From: Polaromonas sp047303325
GTDB taxonomy: Bacteria; Pseudomonadota; Gammaproteobacteria; Burkholderiales; Burkholderiaceae_C
Assembly (NCBI RefSeq): GCF_047303325.1
Contig: NZ_JBKBEX010000001.1
Location: 1-64,000, forward strand
Direction of reading: 5' to 3'
Length of the DNA stretch: 64,000 bases
Position 1 is the stretch's first letter, and each line of letters starts with the position of its first letter. This document shows positions 40,538-49,835 of this stretch, piece after piece. The notes beneath the pieces were generated by a model. It worked only from the letters and a program-made list of their open reading frames with translations, ran no database searches and had not been told where the DNA came from. Both the position numbers and the translations under genes were made by a program.

Positions 40538-43500
40538 CTACTCGAGTTCTATTTCAGGAGGCCGCGCCAGGCCCAGCACCCGCCTCAGGGTGGCCAGCAG
40601 TTCCTCGTTAGAGGTCTTGGCCTTGACCAACACAGCGGTGGCGCGCGCGGCCTGGGCGCGTGTGGCTTCCATCGCGGAGAACACCACCACGGGCGGCGGC
40701 GACTCCAAAGCCTCGATGTCGGTCAGCAGGTCCCAGCCCGAGCCTTCCTTGAGGTTGATGTCGAGCAGCACCAGGTCAAAGGGCTGGCTTTCCAGCCGCG
40801 CGCGGGCTTCCTGCAGGGTTGCCGCGAAGACAAAGGTCGCGAAGTCCTGCGCGATGGTGGCCGCGATGCGCTGGATGTCGGGGTCGTCCTCGACGTGCAG
40901 GATGACGGGCTTGTTTTCGGCGGCGCCTTCGATGGCGCGGCGCACGCCCAGCACCAGCATGTTTTCGTCTATGGGCTTTTCCAGCCAGTCCGACACGGTC
41001 AGGGCCTGGTCGTTGAACTGCACCTTGCCTTCACTGGCCCAGGCCGAGATGACGACCACGGGCACGTCGCGCGTGAGCAGCCGCCCGCGCAGCTGGCGTA
41101 TCAGCGCGATGCCGTCCTGGCCTGGCAGCTTGAGGTCGACCGTGATGGCGTCGTAGTGCCGCTGCCCCAGTTGGGCCAGGGCTTCCTCGGCGCTGTAGGC
41201 CGGCTCGGAATCGAAGCCGCCCTTGTCCAGCATCATGCCGATCAGGCGGGAGATGTCGTGGTCGTCCTCGCAGACCAGCACGCAGGGCCTGTCGCCGGTC
41301 ATCTCCACCGGGCGTGTGGGCGGCGGCTCTACCCACTCGGGCAGCTCGAAGTAAAAGGTGGTGCCTTCGCCGTTACGGGTTTCAAAGCCTATGCTGCCGC
41401 CCAGGCGCTCGATGATGGCGCGCGAAATGTTCAGGCCCAGCCCGGTGCCGCCCTTCTGGCGCGTGTCGGAGGAGTCGGCCTGGGAAAATTTCTGGAAGAT
41501 GCGCTTGCGGAATTCCTCGGGAATGCCCGGCCCGTGGTCGCGCACCTCGACGCGCACGCCCCCGCTCGCGCTGCGCGTCGCATGGATTTCCACCACGCCG
41601 TCGGACGGGGAGAACTTCATCGCGTTGGACAGGAGGTTGGTGACGACCTGCGTCAGGCGGTCGCCGTCGGCCCTGACCATCAGTTCCTCGTCGGAGCAAT
41701 GCAGGCTCAGGCTCACGTTCTTGGCGGTGCCGTAGCCCTCGTTGGCGGCCAGCGCCTGCTCCAGCAGGGGCTTGAGTTCTATCACCTGCAGGTCCAGCGT
41801 CATCTTGCCGGACTCAATTTTTTCGATGTCCAGGATGTCGTTGATGAGCCGGATCAGGCGTTCGCAGTTGCTCTTGGCGATGCCCACAAGCGTCTTGACA
41901 GCCTCGGGCAGCTGGCCGGCGACGCCGCCGGAAATCAGGCCCAGCGAACCGCGTATCGAGGTGAGCGGCGTGCGCAACTCGTGGCTGACCGTGGAGACGA
42001 ACTCGCTCTTCATGCGGTCTATGCGCTTGAGCTCGGTGACGTCGTTGGCCAGGGTGTAGAAGCCGATCACCTTGCCCTCGTCCCTGCCTTCGCCGTAGCG
42101 AGGGAAGTAGTTGACCACGTAGTCGCGCGTGCCGCCGCGGGCGGTTTTCTGCGCGCGCTCGTAGACCACCGGGTAGCCCTGCAACACCTCCTCAACCCGG
42201 GGCCTGATCAGCGCGTACATCTCCTCGCCCACAATTTCCCGTATGGTCTTGCCTTCGAGCTGCGCGCTCGTCATGCCGAAGACTTCCTCGTAGGCGCGGT
42301 TGTGAAAACGCAGGTACTGGTCGGCGTCGGCGTAGGTGATCCACGCGGGTATGGTGTCGGTGATTTCGCGCAGTTGCGCTTCGCTGGTGCGCAGCGCCTC
42401 GGTGACGCGGCGCATTTCGGTCATGTCGCGGCCGGTTCCCCGGTAGCCGGTGAACTTGCCGTTGGCATCGAATTTCGGCACGCCGCTGATGCTGAAATAA
42501 CGAACCCGGCCTTTGGAATCGCGCCGTGTGGTTTCAAGATCGCGGAAAACCTCGTGCCGCTGCACCAGGGCCTTGTAGTGGGCCCACCCCTCGTCGCTCA
42601 TCTGCATGTGGTCGAGCTCCCAGGGGGTCTTGCCGTAGGCTGATTTCCGCACACCCGAAGCGGTGGGAGCCTCACCGGACACCTCGACAAAGCGGAAGTT
42701 CTCATCCTGCTCCCAGAACCAGTCGGAGGACAGCGCGGTGAGCGCGCGGAAACGCTCCTCGCTTTCGCGCAGCACCTGCTCGGTCTGCTTGCGTTCGGTG
42801 ATGTCCTGGATCTGCGCGATAAAGCGCAGCGGCTTGCGGTCCTCGTCGCGCACCAGGGAGCAGCTCATATAACCCCAGACGATGTGGCCGTCCTTGTGGA
42901 TGTAGCGCTTTTCCGTGTGGAAGGATTCGATCTCGCCGGCCAGCGCCCGCCTGCGCTGCTCCAGATCCCATTCGATGTCGTCGGGGTGGGTGAGGTCATG
43001 GATGGTGCGCGCCAGCATCTCGGCCTCGGAATAACCCAGCATCTGGCAGAAGGCGGTGTTGACCTTGAGGCGGCGCGAGTCTATGCCGATCAGCGTCATA
43101 CCGATGGCGGCATGTTCGAAGGCGTTGCTGAACTGCTGGTCGTTGAGCATGAAGGCGTCGTTGTCGCTGCTCAAGGGTGCGCTGCTGGGCGCCTCCAGCG
43201 TCGAAAAGCCCGACTCGTGCTCCATTTCGGCGGCCTGGGCGCCCTGAGCTCCCTGCCCGCCCTGCCCCAGGCCGGTCTGGTCACCGCCCAGCGAGAAATA
43301 AAAGGTGCTGCCTTCGCCGACCACCGACTGCGCCCAGATCTTGCCGCCGTGCCGGTCGATGATGCGCTTGGCCGTGGCCAGACCTATGCCGCTGCCGGCG
43401 AACTCCTCGGGCGAGTGCAGGCGCTCGAAGTTGCCGAACAGCTTGTCGACGTAGGCCATGTCAAAGCCGGCGCCCTTATCCCTCACGAAGAAAACCGGCT

Positions 43501-45709
43501 GCCCGTCCTTGTCGCGCTGGCGCCCGACCTCGATTTCGACGCGCTCCTTCTTGGCGCTGAATTTCCAGGCGTTGGCCATCAACTGCTCCAGCACCTGGCT
43601 GAGCATGCCCTGGTCGCCGCGCGCCACCATGCCGGGCTCGATCGCGATGCGCGCCTCGCGCCCGGCCTCGGCATCCTTGAGCCGCTTGGCCAGGCGCAGC
43701 GCCTCGGCGCTGATGTCCACCGTGTCCCAGACCATGCTGGTGCGCGACAGGCGCGTGAGGGCCAGCAGCCCGTCGGTCAGCTCGCCCATGCGCCGCACGC
43801 TGCTGCGTATGCGCTCGAGGAAATGCAGGGCGCGCTCGCCGGCGGCCGGCGGCATGTGTTTTTCCATCAGCGCGCAAAAGCCGTCTATGGTGCTCAGCGG
43901 CGTGCGCAGGTCGTGCGCCACGGAATAGGAGAAGGCCTCCATCTCCTTGTTGGCGGCCTCGAGCTGCGCCGTCCTGCGCAGGACCCGGTTTTCCAGGTCG
44001 ACGTTGAGCCGCACGATTTCCACCTCGGCCTGCTTGCGCTTGGTGATGTCGGAGATGGAAGTGACGAAGCCGATGGGCTTGTCGCTCTTGCCGTCAAAGA
44101 GAGGCTGCACGTTAATGAGGCCCCAGAAGGTGCTGCCGTCGGGCCTGCGGTAACGCTGCACGACGTTGTTCTGCGCCTGGCCGCTGGTGACGGCGCGCAC
44201 GCTGGCCCATTCAACTTCGGGCATGTGGGTGCCGTCCTCGCGCAAGCGCTCCCAATCCGGCGCCGCCGAGGTCTGGCCCTTCATCTGCGCCATGGTCTTG
44301 CCGAAGATGCGCTCCGCGCTGGGGTTGCAGTCGATGATTTTGCCTTCGGCGTCGCGCAGCATCACGCCTTCGGCAAGCGCCCCGACCACCGCCCGGAAAC
44401 GCGCGTTGCTCGTGCGCAGCGCGGTTTCGGTCTGCTTGCGCTCGGTGATGTCGCTTCCCACGCCGCGGTAGCCTTCGAAGGCTCCGTTGTCACCAAACAC
44501 CGGCTCTCCGCTGACGCTGCGGTAAATGACACCGCCATCCGCCTTGGTCAGCTGGTACTCAAAATTACGGAACGGCAAATGCGCCTCCAAGACGGCCTTG
44601 TGCTCCTCCCACGTGCCGACAAGCGGCGCGGAGTTGGGCAGGTCCCATCGGCACAGCCCTTCCCCGATGACCTGGGTTCCCAGGGCAAAGCGCTGCGGAT
44701 CGTTGGAGACAAAGACGTTGCGGAAAGTTTTGTCCTGTTCCCAGTACCAGTCGGACGAGAGCTGGGTGAGGCTTCTGAACCGCGCCTGGCTGCTGCGCAG
44801 GCGGTCCTCGGCGGCCAGGCGCTCGGTGATGTCCTCGGCCGTAATCAGGATGTGGGTGACCCTGCCGCCGCCGTCCTTGAGCGGCAGCTTGCGCATGTGC
44901 ACGCGTATCCTGCCGCGGTCCCGCGTCATGATGACCCGGTCGGGGAAGTCCTGCATGATGCCGGTGTTCGCCACCTCCACGTCGGAGACATTGATCCGGT
45001 CCGCGTGGTCCTGCGGCCAGAGGTCGTGCACGGTGCGGCCCATGGCGTCCTCGCGCCGTATGCCGTAGAGGCTTTCGGCGGCCTTGTTCCAGGCCACGAT
45101 GCGCAGGCCGTCCTGCACCGACTTCAGGTGCACGGCGACCGGCATGTTGTCGACGACGTCGTCGAGGAAACGCGCGGCCTTGCGCTCCTTTTCCTCAATG
45201 CGCCTGGCCACCGTGGTGTCCCGCGTGATGCCGCGGTAGCCGGTGAACTCCTGATGCTTGTTGAACACCGGCACGCCGCTGGCGGAAAAATAATGGGCCA
45301 CGCCGTCGTCCAGCACCCGGATGTATTCGAAATCGCGAAACGCCTGGCGCGCCTCGAGCACTGCGCGGTGGTGGTCCCAGGACATGCTCAGGGGGTAGGC
45401 GCCGTCGAGTTCCCAGCGCTGCTTGCCGATGGCGCTGTTGAGGTCCGGGTCCGCGGAACTGCTGCCCGCGCCGCCCACGCCACGCTCGGCGGCGAAGGCT
45501 GTGAAGCGGTAATCGGCGTCCTGCTCCCAATACCAGTCGGCCGAGATCGACGCCAGGCTGCGCAGGTTGTCTACATCGTCCCGGAGCACCTCGGCAGCGC
45601 GGCGCTGCTCGGCGAGTTCCTGCGCCAGGGCCTTGTTGGCCTCGGCCAGCGCCAGCGCCTCGGCCTGCAGGCGCTCGTTAGCCTGGGCCAGGGTTTCGTC
45701 CCGCTTCAC
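40538..45709 (-). CDS. Hybrid sensor histidine kinase with seven PAS domains, two kinase cores and two receiver domains
   Basis: A 1723-residue soluble protein with no membrane segment. Approximate order: N-terminal coiled coil (1-45); PAS1-4 (45-560, two beginning with an S-x-DWYWEQD motif); HisKA 1 (VAHDLRTPLSTIDGF, histidine near 597) with ATPase 1 (DKGAGFDMAY near 745); PAS5-7 (845-1225); HisKA 2 (VSHELRTPLTSIRGS, near 1242) with ATPase 2 (DHGPGIPEEF near 1396); receiver 1 (LVCEDDHD, phospho-Asp in VDLKLPGQDG near 1525); receiver 2 (LHVEDDPD, phospho-Asp in LLDINLKEGSG near 1651). All catalytic motifs look intact. No output regulator adjoins. Confidence 0.9.
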   Translation of the reverse strand: MKRDETLAQANERLQAEALALAEANKALAQELAEQRRAAEVLRDDVDNLRSLASISADWYWEQDADYRFTAFAAERGVGGAGSSSADPDLNSAIGKQRWELDGAYPLSMSWDHHRAVLEARQAFRDFEYIRVLDDGVAHYFSASGVPVFNKHQEFTGYRGITRDTTVARRIEEKERKAARFLDDVVDNMPVAVHLKSVQDGLRIVAWNKAAESLYGIRREDAMGRTVHDLWPQDHADRINVSDVEVANTGIMQDFPDRVIMTRDRGRIRVHMRKLPLKDGGGRVTHILITAEDITERLAAEDRLRSSQARFRSLTQLSSDWYWEQDKTFRNVFVSNDPQRFALGTQVIGEGLCRWDLPNSAPLVGTWEEHKAVLEAHLPFRNFEYQLTKADGGVIYRSVSGEPVFGDNGAFEGYRGVGSDITERKQTETALRTSNARFRAVVGALAEGVMLRDAEGKIIDCNPSAERIFGKTMAQMKGQTSAAPDWERLREDGTHMPEVEWASVRAVTSGQAQNNVVQRYRRPDGSTFWGLINVQPLFDGKSDKPIGFVTSISDITKRKQAEVEIVRLNVDLENRVLRRTAQLEAANKEMEAFSYSVAHDLRTPLSTIDGFCALMEKHMPPAAGERALHFLERIRSSVRRMGELTDGLLALTRLSRTSMVWDTVDISAEALRLAKRLKDAEAGREARIAIEPGMVARGDQGMLSQVLEQLMANAWKFSAKKERVEIEVGRQRDKDGQPVFFVRDKGAGFDMAYVDKLFGNFERLHSPEEFAGSGIGLATAKRIIDRHGGKIWAQSVVGEGSTFYFSLGGDQTGLGQGGQGAQGAQAAEMEHESGFSTLEAPSSAPLSSDNDAFMLNDQQFSNAFEHAAIGMTLIGIDSRRLKVNTAFCQMLGYSEAEMLARTIHDLTHPDDIEWDLEQRRRALAGEIESFHTEKRYIHKDGHIVWGYMSCSLVRDEDRKPLRFIAQIQDITERKQTEQVLRESEERFRALTALSSDWFWEQDENFRFVEVSGEAPTASGVRKSAYGKTPWELDHMQMSDEGWAHYKALVQRHEVFRDLETTRRDSKGRVRYFSISGVPKFDANGKFTGYRGTGRDMTEMRRVTEALRTSEAQLREITDTIPAWITYADADQYLRFHNRAYEEVFGMTSAQLEGKTIREIVGEEMYALIRPRVEEVLQGYPVVYERAQKTARGGTRDYVVNYFPRYGEGRDEGKVIGFYTLANDVTELKRIDRMKSEFVSTVSHELRTPLTSIRGSLGLISGGVAGQLPEAVKTLVGIAKSNCERLIRLINDILDIEKIESGKMTLDLQVIELKPLLEQALAANEGYGTAKNVSLSLHCSDEELMVRADGDRLTQVVTNLLSNAMKFSPSDGVVEIHATRSASGGVRVEVRDHGPGIPEEFRKRIFQKFSQADSSDTRQKGGTGLGLNISRAIIERLGGSIGFETRNGEGTTFYFELPEWVEPPPTRPVEMTGDRPCVLVCEDDHDISRLIGMMLDKGGFDSEPAYSAEEALAQLGQRHYDAITVDLKLPGQDGIALIRQLRGRLLTRDVPVVVISAWASEGKVQFNDQALTVSDWLEKPIDENMLVLGVRRAIEGAAENKPVILHVEDDPDIQRIAATIAQDFATFVFAATLQEARARLESQPFDLVLLDINLKEGSGWDLLTDIEALESPPPVVVFSAMEATRAQAARATAVLVKAKTSNEELLATLRRVLGLARPPEIELE

Positions 45710-46084
45710 GGCCTCACTCCGGTGAACGGGCCCGCCAACGCGTCGCTGGTCCCTCCCGCCGCGCCATGCGGGCGGTGGGCTGCGGTCAATTCGCCTGGCG
45801 AAGAGGGCTTCATGCGCTGCTGGTTACTTTCTTGGCAAAGGCGAGGTGCCTTCATGCATTTTGCACGGCGTTTGCGAAACCGAGTGTGCTGCGCCGCTGG
45901 AAAATCCGCCATAGGACAACACCCTGTCTTCTTTTGGGTGCGGTAACCGTCGGCACATGCCAGATTTGAAAACTTAAGACCTCTTTTTCGGCGCACTGAA
46001 TGAAACGGCCTGGGCACAAGAGCTTAGCGCCCTCTTTCTCCGCAAGGCAAAGGTACTTTTACCCATTCACCTCATTCACCTCAC
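45710..46084. other. Spacer without recognised genes
   Basis: 375 bp between the large kinase and the DedA gene. I see no convincing coding frame, RNA gene or terminator. It presumably contains the kinase promoter. Confidence 0.5.
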
Positions 46085-47023
46085 TCACACGGCGTGCGGG
46101 TATTCCAGCGACAGCCCGGCCGCCTGCCAGGCGTCTATGCCGCCATGCAGCGGGCGCACGTTCTTGAAGCCCGCCGCCATCAGGCGCCTGGCCACCTGGG
46201 CGGCCGAGGCGTCGTTGGGACAGGCGCAATACACCACCACGGGTACGTCATGCGGCAGGTCCAGCGTGGTCATCTTGCGGTCCGGGTCCGACCACAGCAG
46301 GGCGCCCGGGATGATGCCGCCCGCGCCGCGGCTCAGCTCGGTGCGCACGTCGAGGATCACGGCCGGCTGCTCGCCGCGCGTGAGCTGCAGCAGCTCCTGC
46401 GGCGTAATGCGCGCCATGCGCAACTGGCGGTAAAAGCGTTGGCGCTGCCACCATTTGTGCGCCAGGAAAAGCGCGAAGGCGGCCAGCAACACCATCAGGC
46501 CTATGCGCCCCATTTGCTCGAAGACGGCCAGCACATCAGCCACCGCGTTGTGAAACACCATGCCTATGGCCAGACCCACGCCGGCATACAGCGCCGCGCC
46601 TATCGCATCAAAAATGAGGAAGCGGCCGAAAGGCACGCCGGTACGGCCCGCCAGCGCGGTAGCCAGCGAGGCGAAACCCGGAATGAACTTGGCCAGCACC
46701 AGCGACCTGGCGCCCCAGCGCGTGAAGATGGATTCGGTCTGCCGCACGCAGGAATCGGGCGACAGCGAAATGCGGCACAGGGTTTTCAGCACGCGGCTGC
46801 CGTAGCGGTGGCCGGCCCAGTACCAGAGGCTGTCTGCGATCAGGCAGGCCAGCACGGCTGTCAGCAGCAGGCCGCCGGCCGAATACTGGCCGTTAAAACT
46901 CAAGGCGCCGGTGAGTATCAGCACCGGGTAGGCCGGAACCGGCAGGCCGAGCTGCTCCAGCACGATGTTGAGGAAGACGGCGGCCAGGCCGTACTGTTCC
47001 AGCCACACAACAATTTGGTCCAT
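46085..47023 (-). CDS. DedA-family membrane protein fused to a rhodanese domain
   Basis: A 312-residue fusion. Residues about 1-200 are a DedA/SNARE-associated domain with five or so membrane segments (LEQLGLPVPAYPVLILTGAL, then FTRWGARSLVLAKFIPGFAS and LAGRTGVPFGRFLIFDAIGA). DedA proteins take part in lipid-carrier flipping and membrane homeostasis. Residues about 205-305 form a cytoplasmic rhodanese domain (VILDVRTELSRGAGGIIPGA, and active loop VVYCACPNDASA with the cysteine near 258). This fusion occurs in several proteobacteria; the sulfurtransferase role is unknown. Confidence 0.88.
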   Translation of the reverse strand: MDQIVVWLEQYGLAAVFLNIVLEQLGLPVPAYPVLILTGALSFNGQYSAGGLLLTAVLACLIADSLWYWAGHRYGSRVLKTLCRISLSPDSCVRQTESIFTRWGARSLVLAKFIPGFASLATALAGRTGVPFGRFLIFDAIGAALYAGVGLAIGMVFHNAVADVLAVFEQMGRIGLMVLLAAFALFLAHKWWQRQRFYRQLRMARITPQELLQLTRGEQPAVILDVRTELSRGAGGIIPGALLWSDPDRKMTTLDLPHDVPVVVYCACPNDASAAQVARRLMAAGFKNVRPLHGGIDAWQAAGLSLEYPHAV

Positions 47024-47127
47024 AGGGGGTCAATGTAGACGGCTGCGGCGCATCGGTAAATGGCGGGCGCGGTAATGTTCTGTTTCCACAGGGGGAACAA
47101 TCTCCGCGAGGGGACGGCTGCGCTACC

Positions 47128-47181
47128 ATGAAGCCCTGCCCCACCCGCTTCCCCTCCATCCAGAGAGCGCACCCCGATTGA
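47128..47181 (+). CDS. Possible 17-residue leader peptide
   Basis: A short frame, MKPCPTRFPSIQRAHPD and stop, begins with ATG at 47128. Its TGA overlaps the TTG start of the helicase gene (attga). It could couple translation of the helicase to an upstream start. Only the overlap supports it; no strong ribosome-binding site is seen. Confidence 0.25.
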   Translation: MKPCPTRFPSIQRAHPD

Positions 47182-49514
47182 AATACCTTGTGGCCGTCAG
47201 GGCCCTGTGCGAGTTCACCGCCAAGCACGGCGACCTGGACCTGCGCTTTACCCCCTCGCCTTCGGCCCAGGAAGGCATGGCCGGCCATGCGCTGGTCGCG
47301 TCGCGCCGTGGAGAGTCCTACCAGGCTGAAGTCAGTCTGGAGGGCGAGTACAAGACACTGAGGGTGCGCGGCCGCGCCGACGGCTACGACCCGGATCAGA
47401 ACCAGCTCGAAGAGGTCAAGACCTACCGGGGTGACCTGCATGCCATGGCCGACAACCGACGGCACCTGCACTGGGCACAGTTGAAGATTTACGGCTGGCT
47501 ACTGTGCCAGGATCGGCAGTTGCAGGACATCAACCTGAGCCTGGTCTACTTCGACGTGGCCAGCACGCAGGAAAACCCGCTGACAGAGCACTTCACGGCT
47601 GCCGCGCTCAAGGACTATTTTGAGGCTCAGTGCGAACGCTTTCTGGCCTGGGCCGAGCAGGAACTGGCGCACCGCCAGGCGCGCGATGCGGCGCTGACGG
47701 CACTGGAATTTCCCCACCCCGCCTTCCGGCCGGGCCAGCGCGAACTGGCCGAGGCCGTCTACAAGACCGCGCAGGCCGGCAGTTGCCTGATGGCGCAGGC
47801 GCCCACGGGCATAGGCAAGACCATAGGCACGGTGTTCCCGCTGCTCAAGGCGGTGCCCAAAAAGCAGCTCGACAAATTGTTCTTCCTGGCCGCGAAAACC
47901 CCGGGCCGCCGGCTGGCGCTGGACGCGCTGGACCGCATCAAGGGCAGCAGCCAGGCCCTGCCGCTGCGCGTGCTGGAACTGGTGGCACGCGACAAGGCCT
48001 GCGAACACCCGGGCAAGGCCTGCCACGGCGATGCCTGTCCGCTGGCCAAGGGTTTTTACGACCGCCTGCCGCAGGCGCGCAGCGCCGCCGTGAAGCACGC
48101 CGCCGCGCACAGCCCACTGGACAAGGCCGCGCTGCGCGAGCTGGCGCTGGCCCACCATGTATGCCCTTATTACCTGAGCCAGGAGCTGGTGACCTGGTCG
48201 GACGTGGTGGTGGGTGACTACAACTATTACTTCGACACCAGCGCGCTGCTGCACGGCCAGGCCCAGGGCAACCAGTGGCGCGTGGCGGTGCTGGTGGACG
48301 AGGCGCACAACCTGGTGGAACGCGCACGAAAAATGTATTCGGCCACGCTGAGCCAGGCGCAGCTGCAGCAGGTGCACGCCGGCGCGCCGCGCGCCGTGCG
48401 CGGCGCGCTGGAGCGGATCAACCGCGGCCTGCAGGAGCTGCACCAGGCACAGGACGAACCCTACGAGGTCCACGCCGAGCTGCCCGCGCCTTTCCTCAAG
48501 ACCCTGGGCCAGGCCCTGACCCAGATCACCGACTTCCTGCTGGCCAACCCGACGCGCATGGACGGCGAGCTGCAGGACTTTTATTTCGAGGCCCTGCATT
48601 TCTCGCGCATGGCCGAGGCCTTTGGCGAGCATTCGCTGTTCGACGTGACGCTGCAAACCGATAGCGGGCCCGGAACCTTAGGCCAGGCACTGGGCCAGCC
48701 GCTGGCGCTGCTCAATATCCGCAACGTGGTGCCGGCGCCCTTCCTGGCGCCGCGCTTCGCGGCCGCGCAGTCGGCGGCGCTGTTTTCGGCCACGCTGAGT
48801 CCGCAGAACTACTACGCCGACACACTGGGCCTGCCGGCCGGCACGGTGTGGACCGAGGTGGAATCGCCCTTCCTGGCTGAGCAGCTGCAGGTCTCGGTGG
48901 TCAGCGACGTCTCCACGCGGTTCCAGCACCGGGGCGATTCGCTTTCGCCCATCATCGACCTGATGGCGCGGCAGTATGAAGGCCGGCCTGGCAACTACCT
49001 GGCGTTCTTGAGCAGCTACGACTACCTGCAGCAGCTGCTGGCGCTGTTCCGCCAGCGCTACCCGCAGATTCCGGTGTGGGAACAGACGCGCGGCATGGAG
49101 GAAGCCGCGCGCGACGCCTTCCTGGCGCGCTTCACGCAAAACTCCAAAGGCATTGGCTTTGCCGTGCTGGGCGGCTCATTCGCCGAAGGCATAGACCTGC
49201 CGGGCGACCGGTTGATAGGCGCTTTTATCGCCACGCTGGGCCTGCCCCAGATCAATGCGGTGAACGAGCAGATCCGCGAGCGCATGGGCGCCAACTTCGG
49301 CGCGGCACAGAGTTATGACTACACCTACCTCTACCCCGGCCTGCAGAAGGTGGTGCAGGCGGCCGGCCGGGTAATACGCACGATCTCTGATCGCGGCGTG
49401 GTCTACCTGATTGACGACCGCTTTACCCGGCCCGAAATACAAAGCCTGCTGCCGGGCTGGTGGAAGGTGGCACGCGTGCGTGCGCGGCGCAGGGAAGCCG
49501 CCGATGCGCTGTAA
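47178..49514 (+). CDS. PD-(D/E)XK nuclease fused to an XPD/DinG-like iron-sulfur helicase
   Basis: A 778-residue protein starting with TTG. Residues about 1-170 look like a Cas4/RecB-type PD-(D/E)XK domain (VRGRADGYDPDQNQLEEVKT gives D and ExK). The helicase has Walker A APTGIGKT near residue 215, a cysteine-rich insertion with four cysteines that could bind 4Fe-4S (KACEHPGKACHGDACPLAKG plus HHVCPYYL), DEAH box VLVDEAHNLVERA, and C-terminal GGSFAEGIDLPGDRLIG and QAAGRVIRTISDRGVVYLID. A 5'-3' DNA helicase with nuclease is predicted, for DNA repair or replication-conflict resolution. Confidence 0.88.
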   Translation: MKYLVAVRALCEFTAKHGDLDLRFTPSPSAQEGMAGHALVASRRGESYQAEVSLEGEYKTLRVRGRADGYDPDQNQLEEVKTYRGDLHAMADNRRHLHWAQLKIYGWLLCQDRQLQDINLSLVYFDVASTQENPLTEHFTAAALKDYFEAQCERFLAWAEQELAHRQARDAALTALEFPHPAFRPGQRELAEAVYKTAQAGSCLMAQAPTGIGKTIGTVFPLLKAVPKKQLDKLFFLAAKTPGRRLALDALDRIKGSSQALPLRVLELVARDKACEHPGKACHGDACPLAKGFYDRLPQARSAAVKHAAAHSPLDKAALRELALAHHVCPYYLSQELVTWSDVVVGDYNYYFDTSALLHGQAQGNQWRVAVLVDEAHNLVERARKMYSATLSQAQLQQVHAGAPRAVRGALERINRGLQELHQAQDEPYEVHAELPAPFLKTLGQALTQITDFLLANPTRMDGELQDFYFEALHFSRMAEAFGEHSLFDVTLQTDSGPGTLGQALGQPLALLNIRNVVPAPFLAPRFAAAQSAALFSATLSPQNYYADTLGLPAGTVWTEVESPFLAEQLQVSVVSDVSTRFQHRGDSLSPIIDLMARQYEGRPGNYLAFLSSYDYLQQLLALFRQRYPQIPVWEQTRGMEEAARDAFLARFTQNSKGIGFAVLGGSFAEGIDLPGDRLIGAFIATLGLPQINAVNEQIRERMGANFGAAQSYDYTYLYPGLQKVVQAAGRVIRTISDRGVVYLIDDRFTRPEIQSLLPGWWKVARVRARRREAADAL

Positions 49515-49545
49515 ACAAAAAGCCCGCACTCGCGGGCTTTTGTTT
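49514..49545 (+). terminator. Rho-independent terminator of the helicase gene
   Basis: Stem aaagcccgc/gcgggcttt with loop actc, extended by A- and T-rich flanks (acaaaa and ttttgttt). It lies right after the helicase stop and probably also serves the convergent small gene at 49573. Confidence 0.88.
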
Positions 49546-49572
49546 GAACGGCCCTGAGGCCGCCTTGCGGGC

Positions 49573-49647
49573 CTAAAACACGCCCAGCAACATGAGGATC
49601 AGGATCACGCTGAGGGGGACACCTAATAGCCAGGCAATGATGGGCAT
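49573..49647 (-). CDS. 24-residue hydrophobic mini-protein
   Basis: The frame encodes a single membrane helix beginning MPIIAWLLGVPLSVILILML and ending LGVF. It has an aggag site 7 bp upstream of the ATG. Very short proteins of this kind (MPIIAWLLGVPL...) recur in Proteobacteria and are often missed. Its terminator is probably the hairpin at 49514. Function unknown; likely an inner-membrane peptide. Confidence 0.65.
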   Translation of the reverse strand: MPIIAWLLGVPLSVILILMLLGVF

Positions 49648-49835
49648 TTGTTTCTCCTAAAAAGTAGTCAGGGTTGAAGAGACAAATCCAATGTAGGCGG
49701 CGGGCCGCGCGCGCCGTGCCAGCCTGGAGGCTCGTTGCAAGTAGGGCATGGCTGACGCGCGTGTAGTTGTGCAAGCAGCCGCTTGCAGGCCGCAGCCGTA
49801 CCAAGGCACCCAGGAAGGCCGGGGCCCGGGAAGGA

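Noticed and set aside
40517..42643. A 708-codon plus-strand frame opposite the receiver domains
   Set aside because: Same mirror effect of high-GC coding sequence; no recognisable domain.
42884..45946. A 1020-codon open frame on the plus strand opposite the hybrid kinase
   Set aside because: It is a GC-skewed mirror of the kinase frame, rich in Gly/Ala/His/Arg/Val with no motifs. The minus-strand protein has clear PAS, HisKA and receiver domains.
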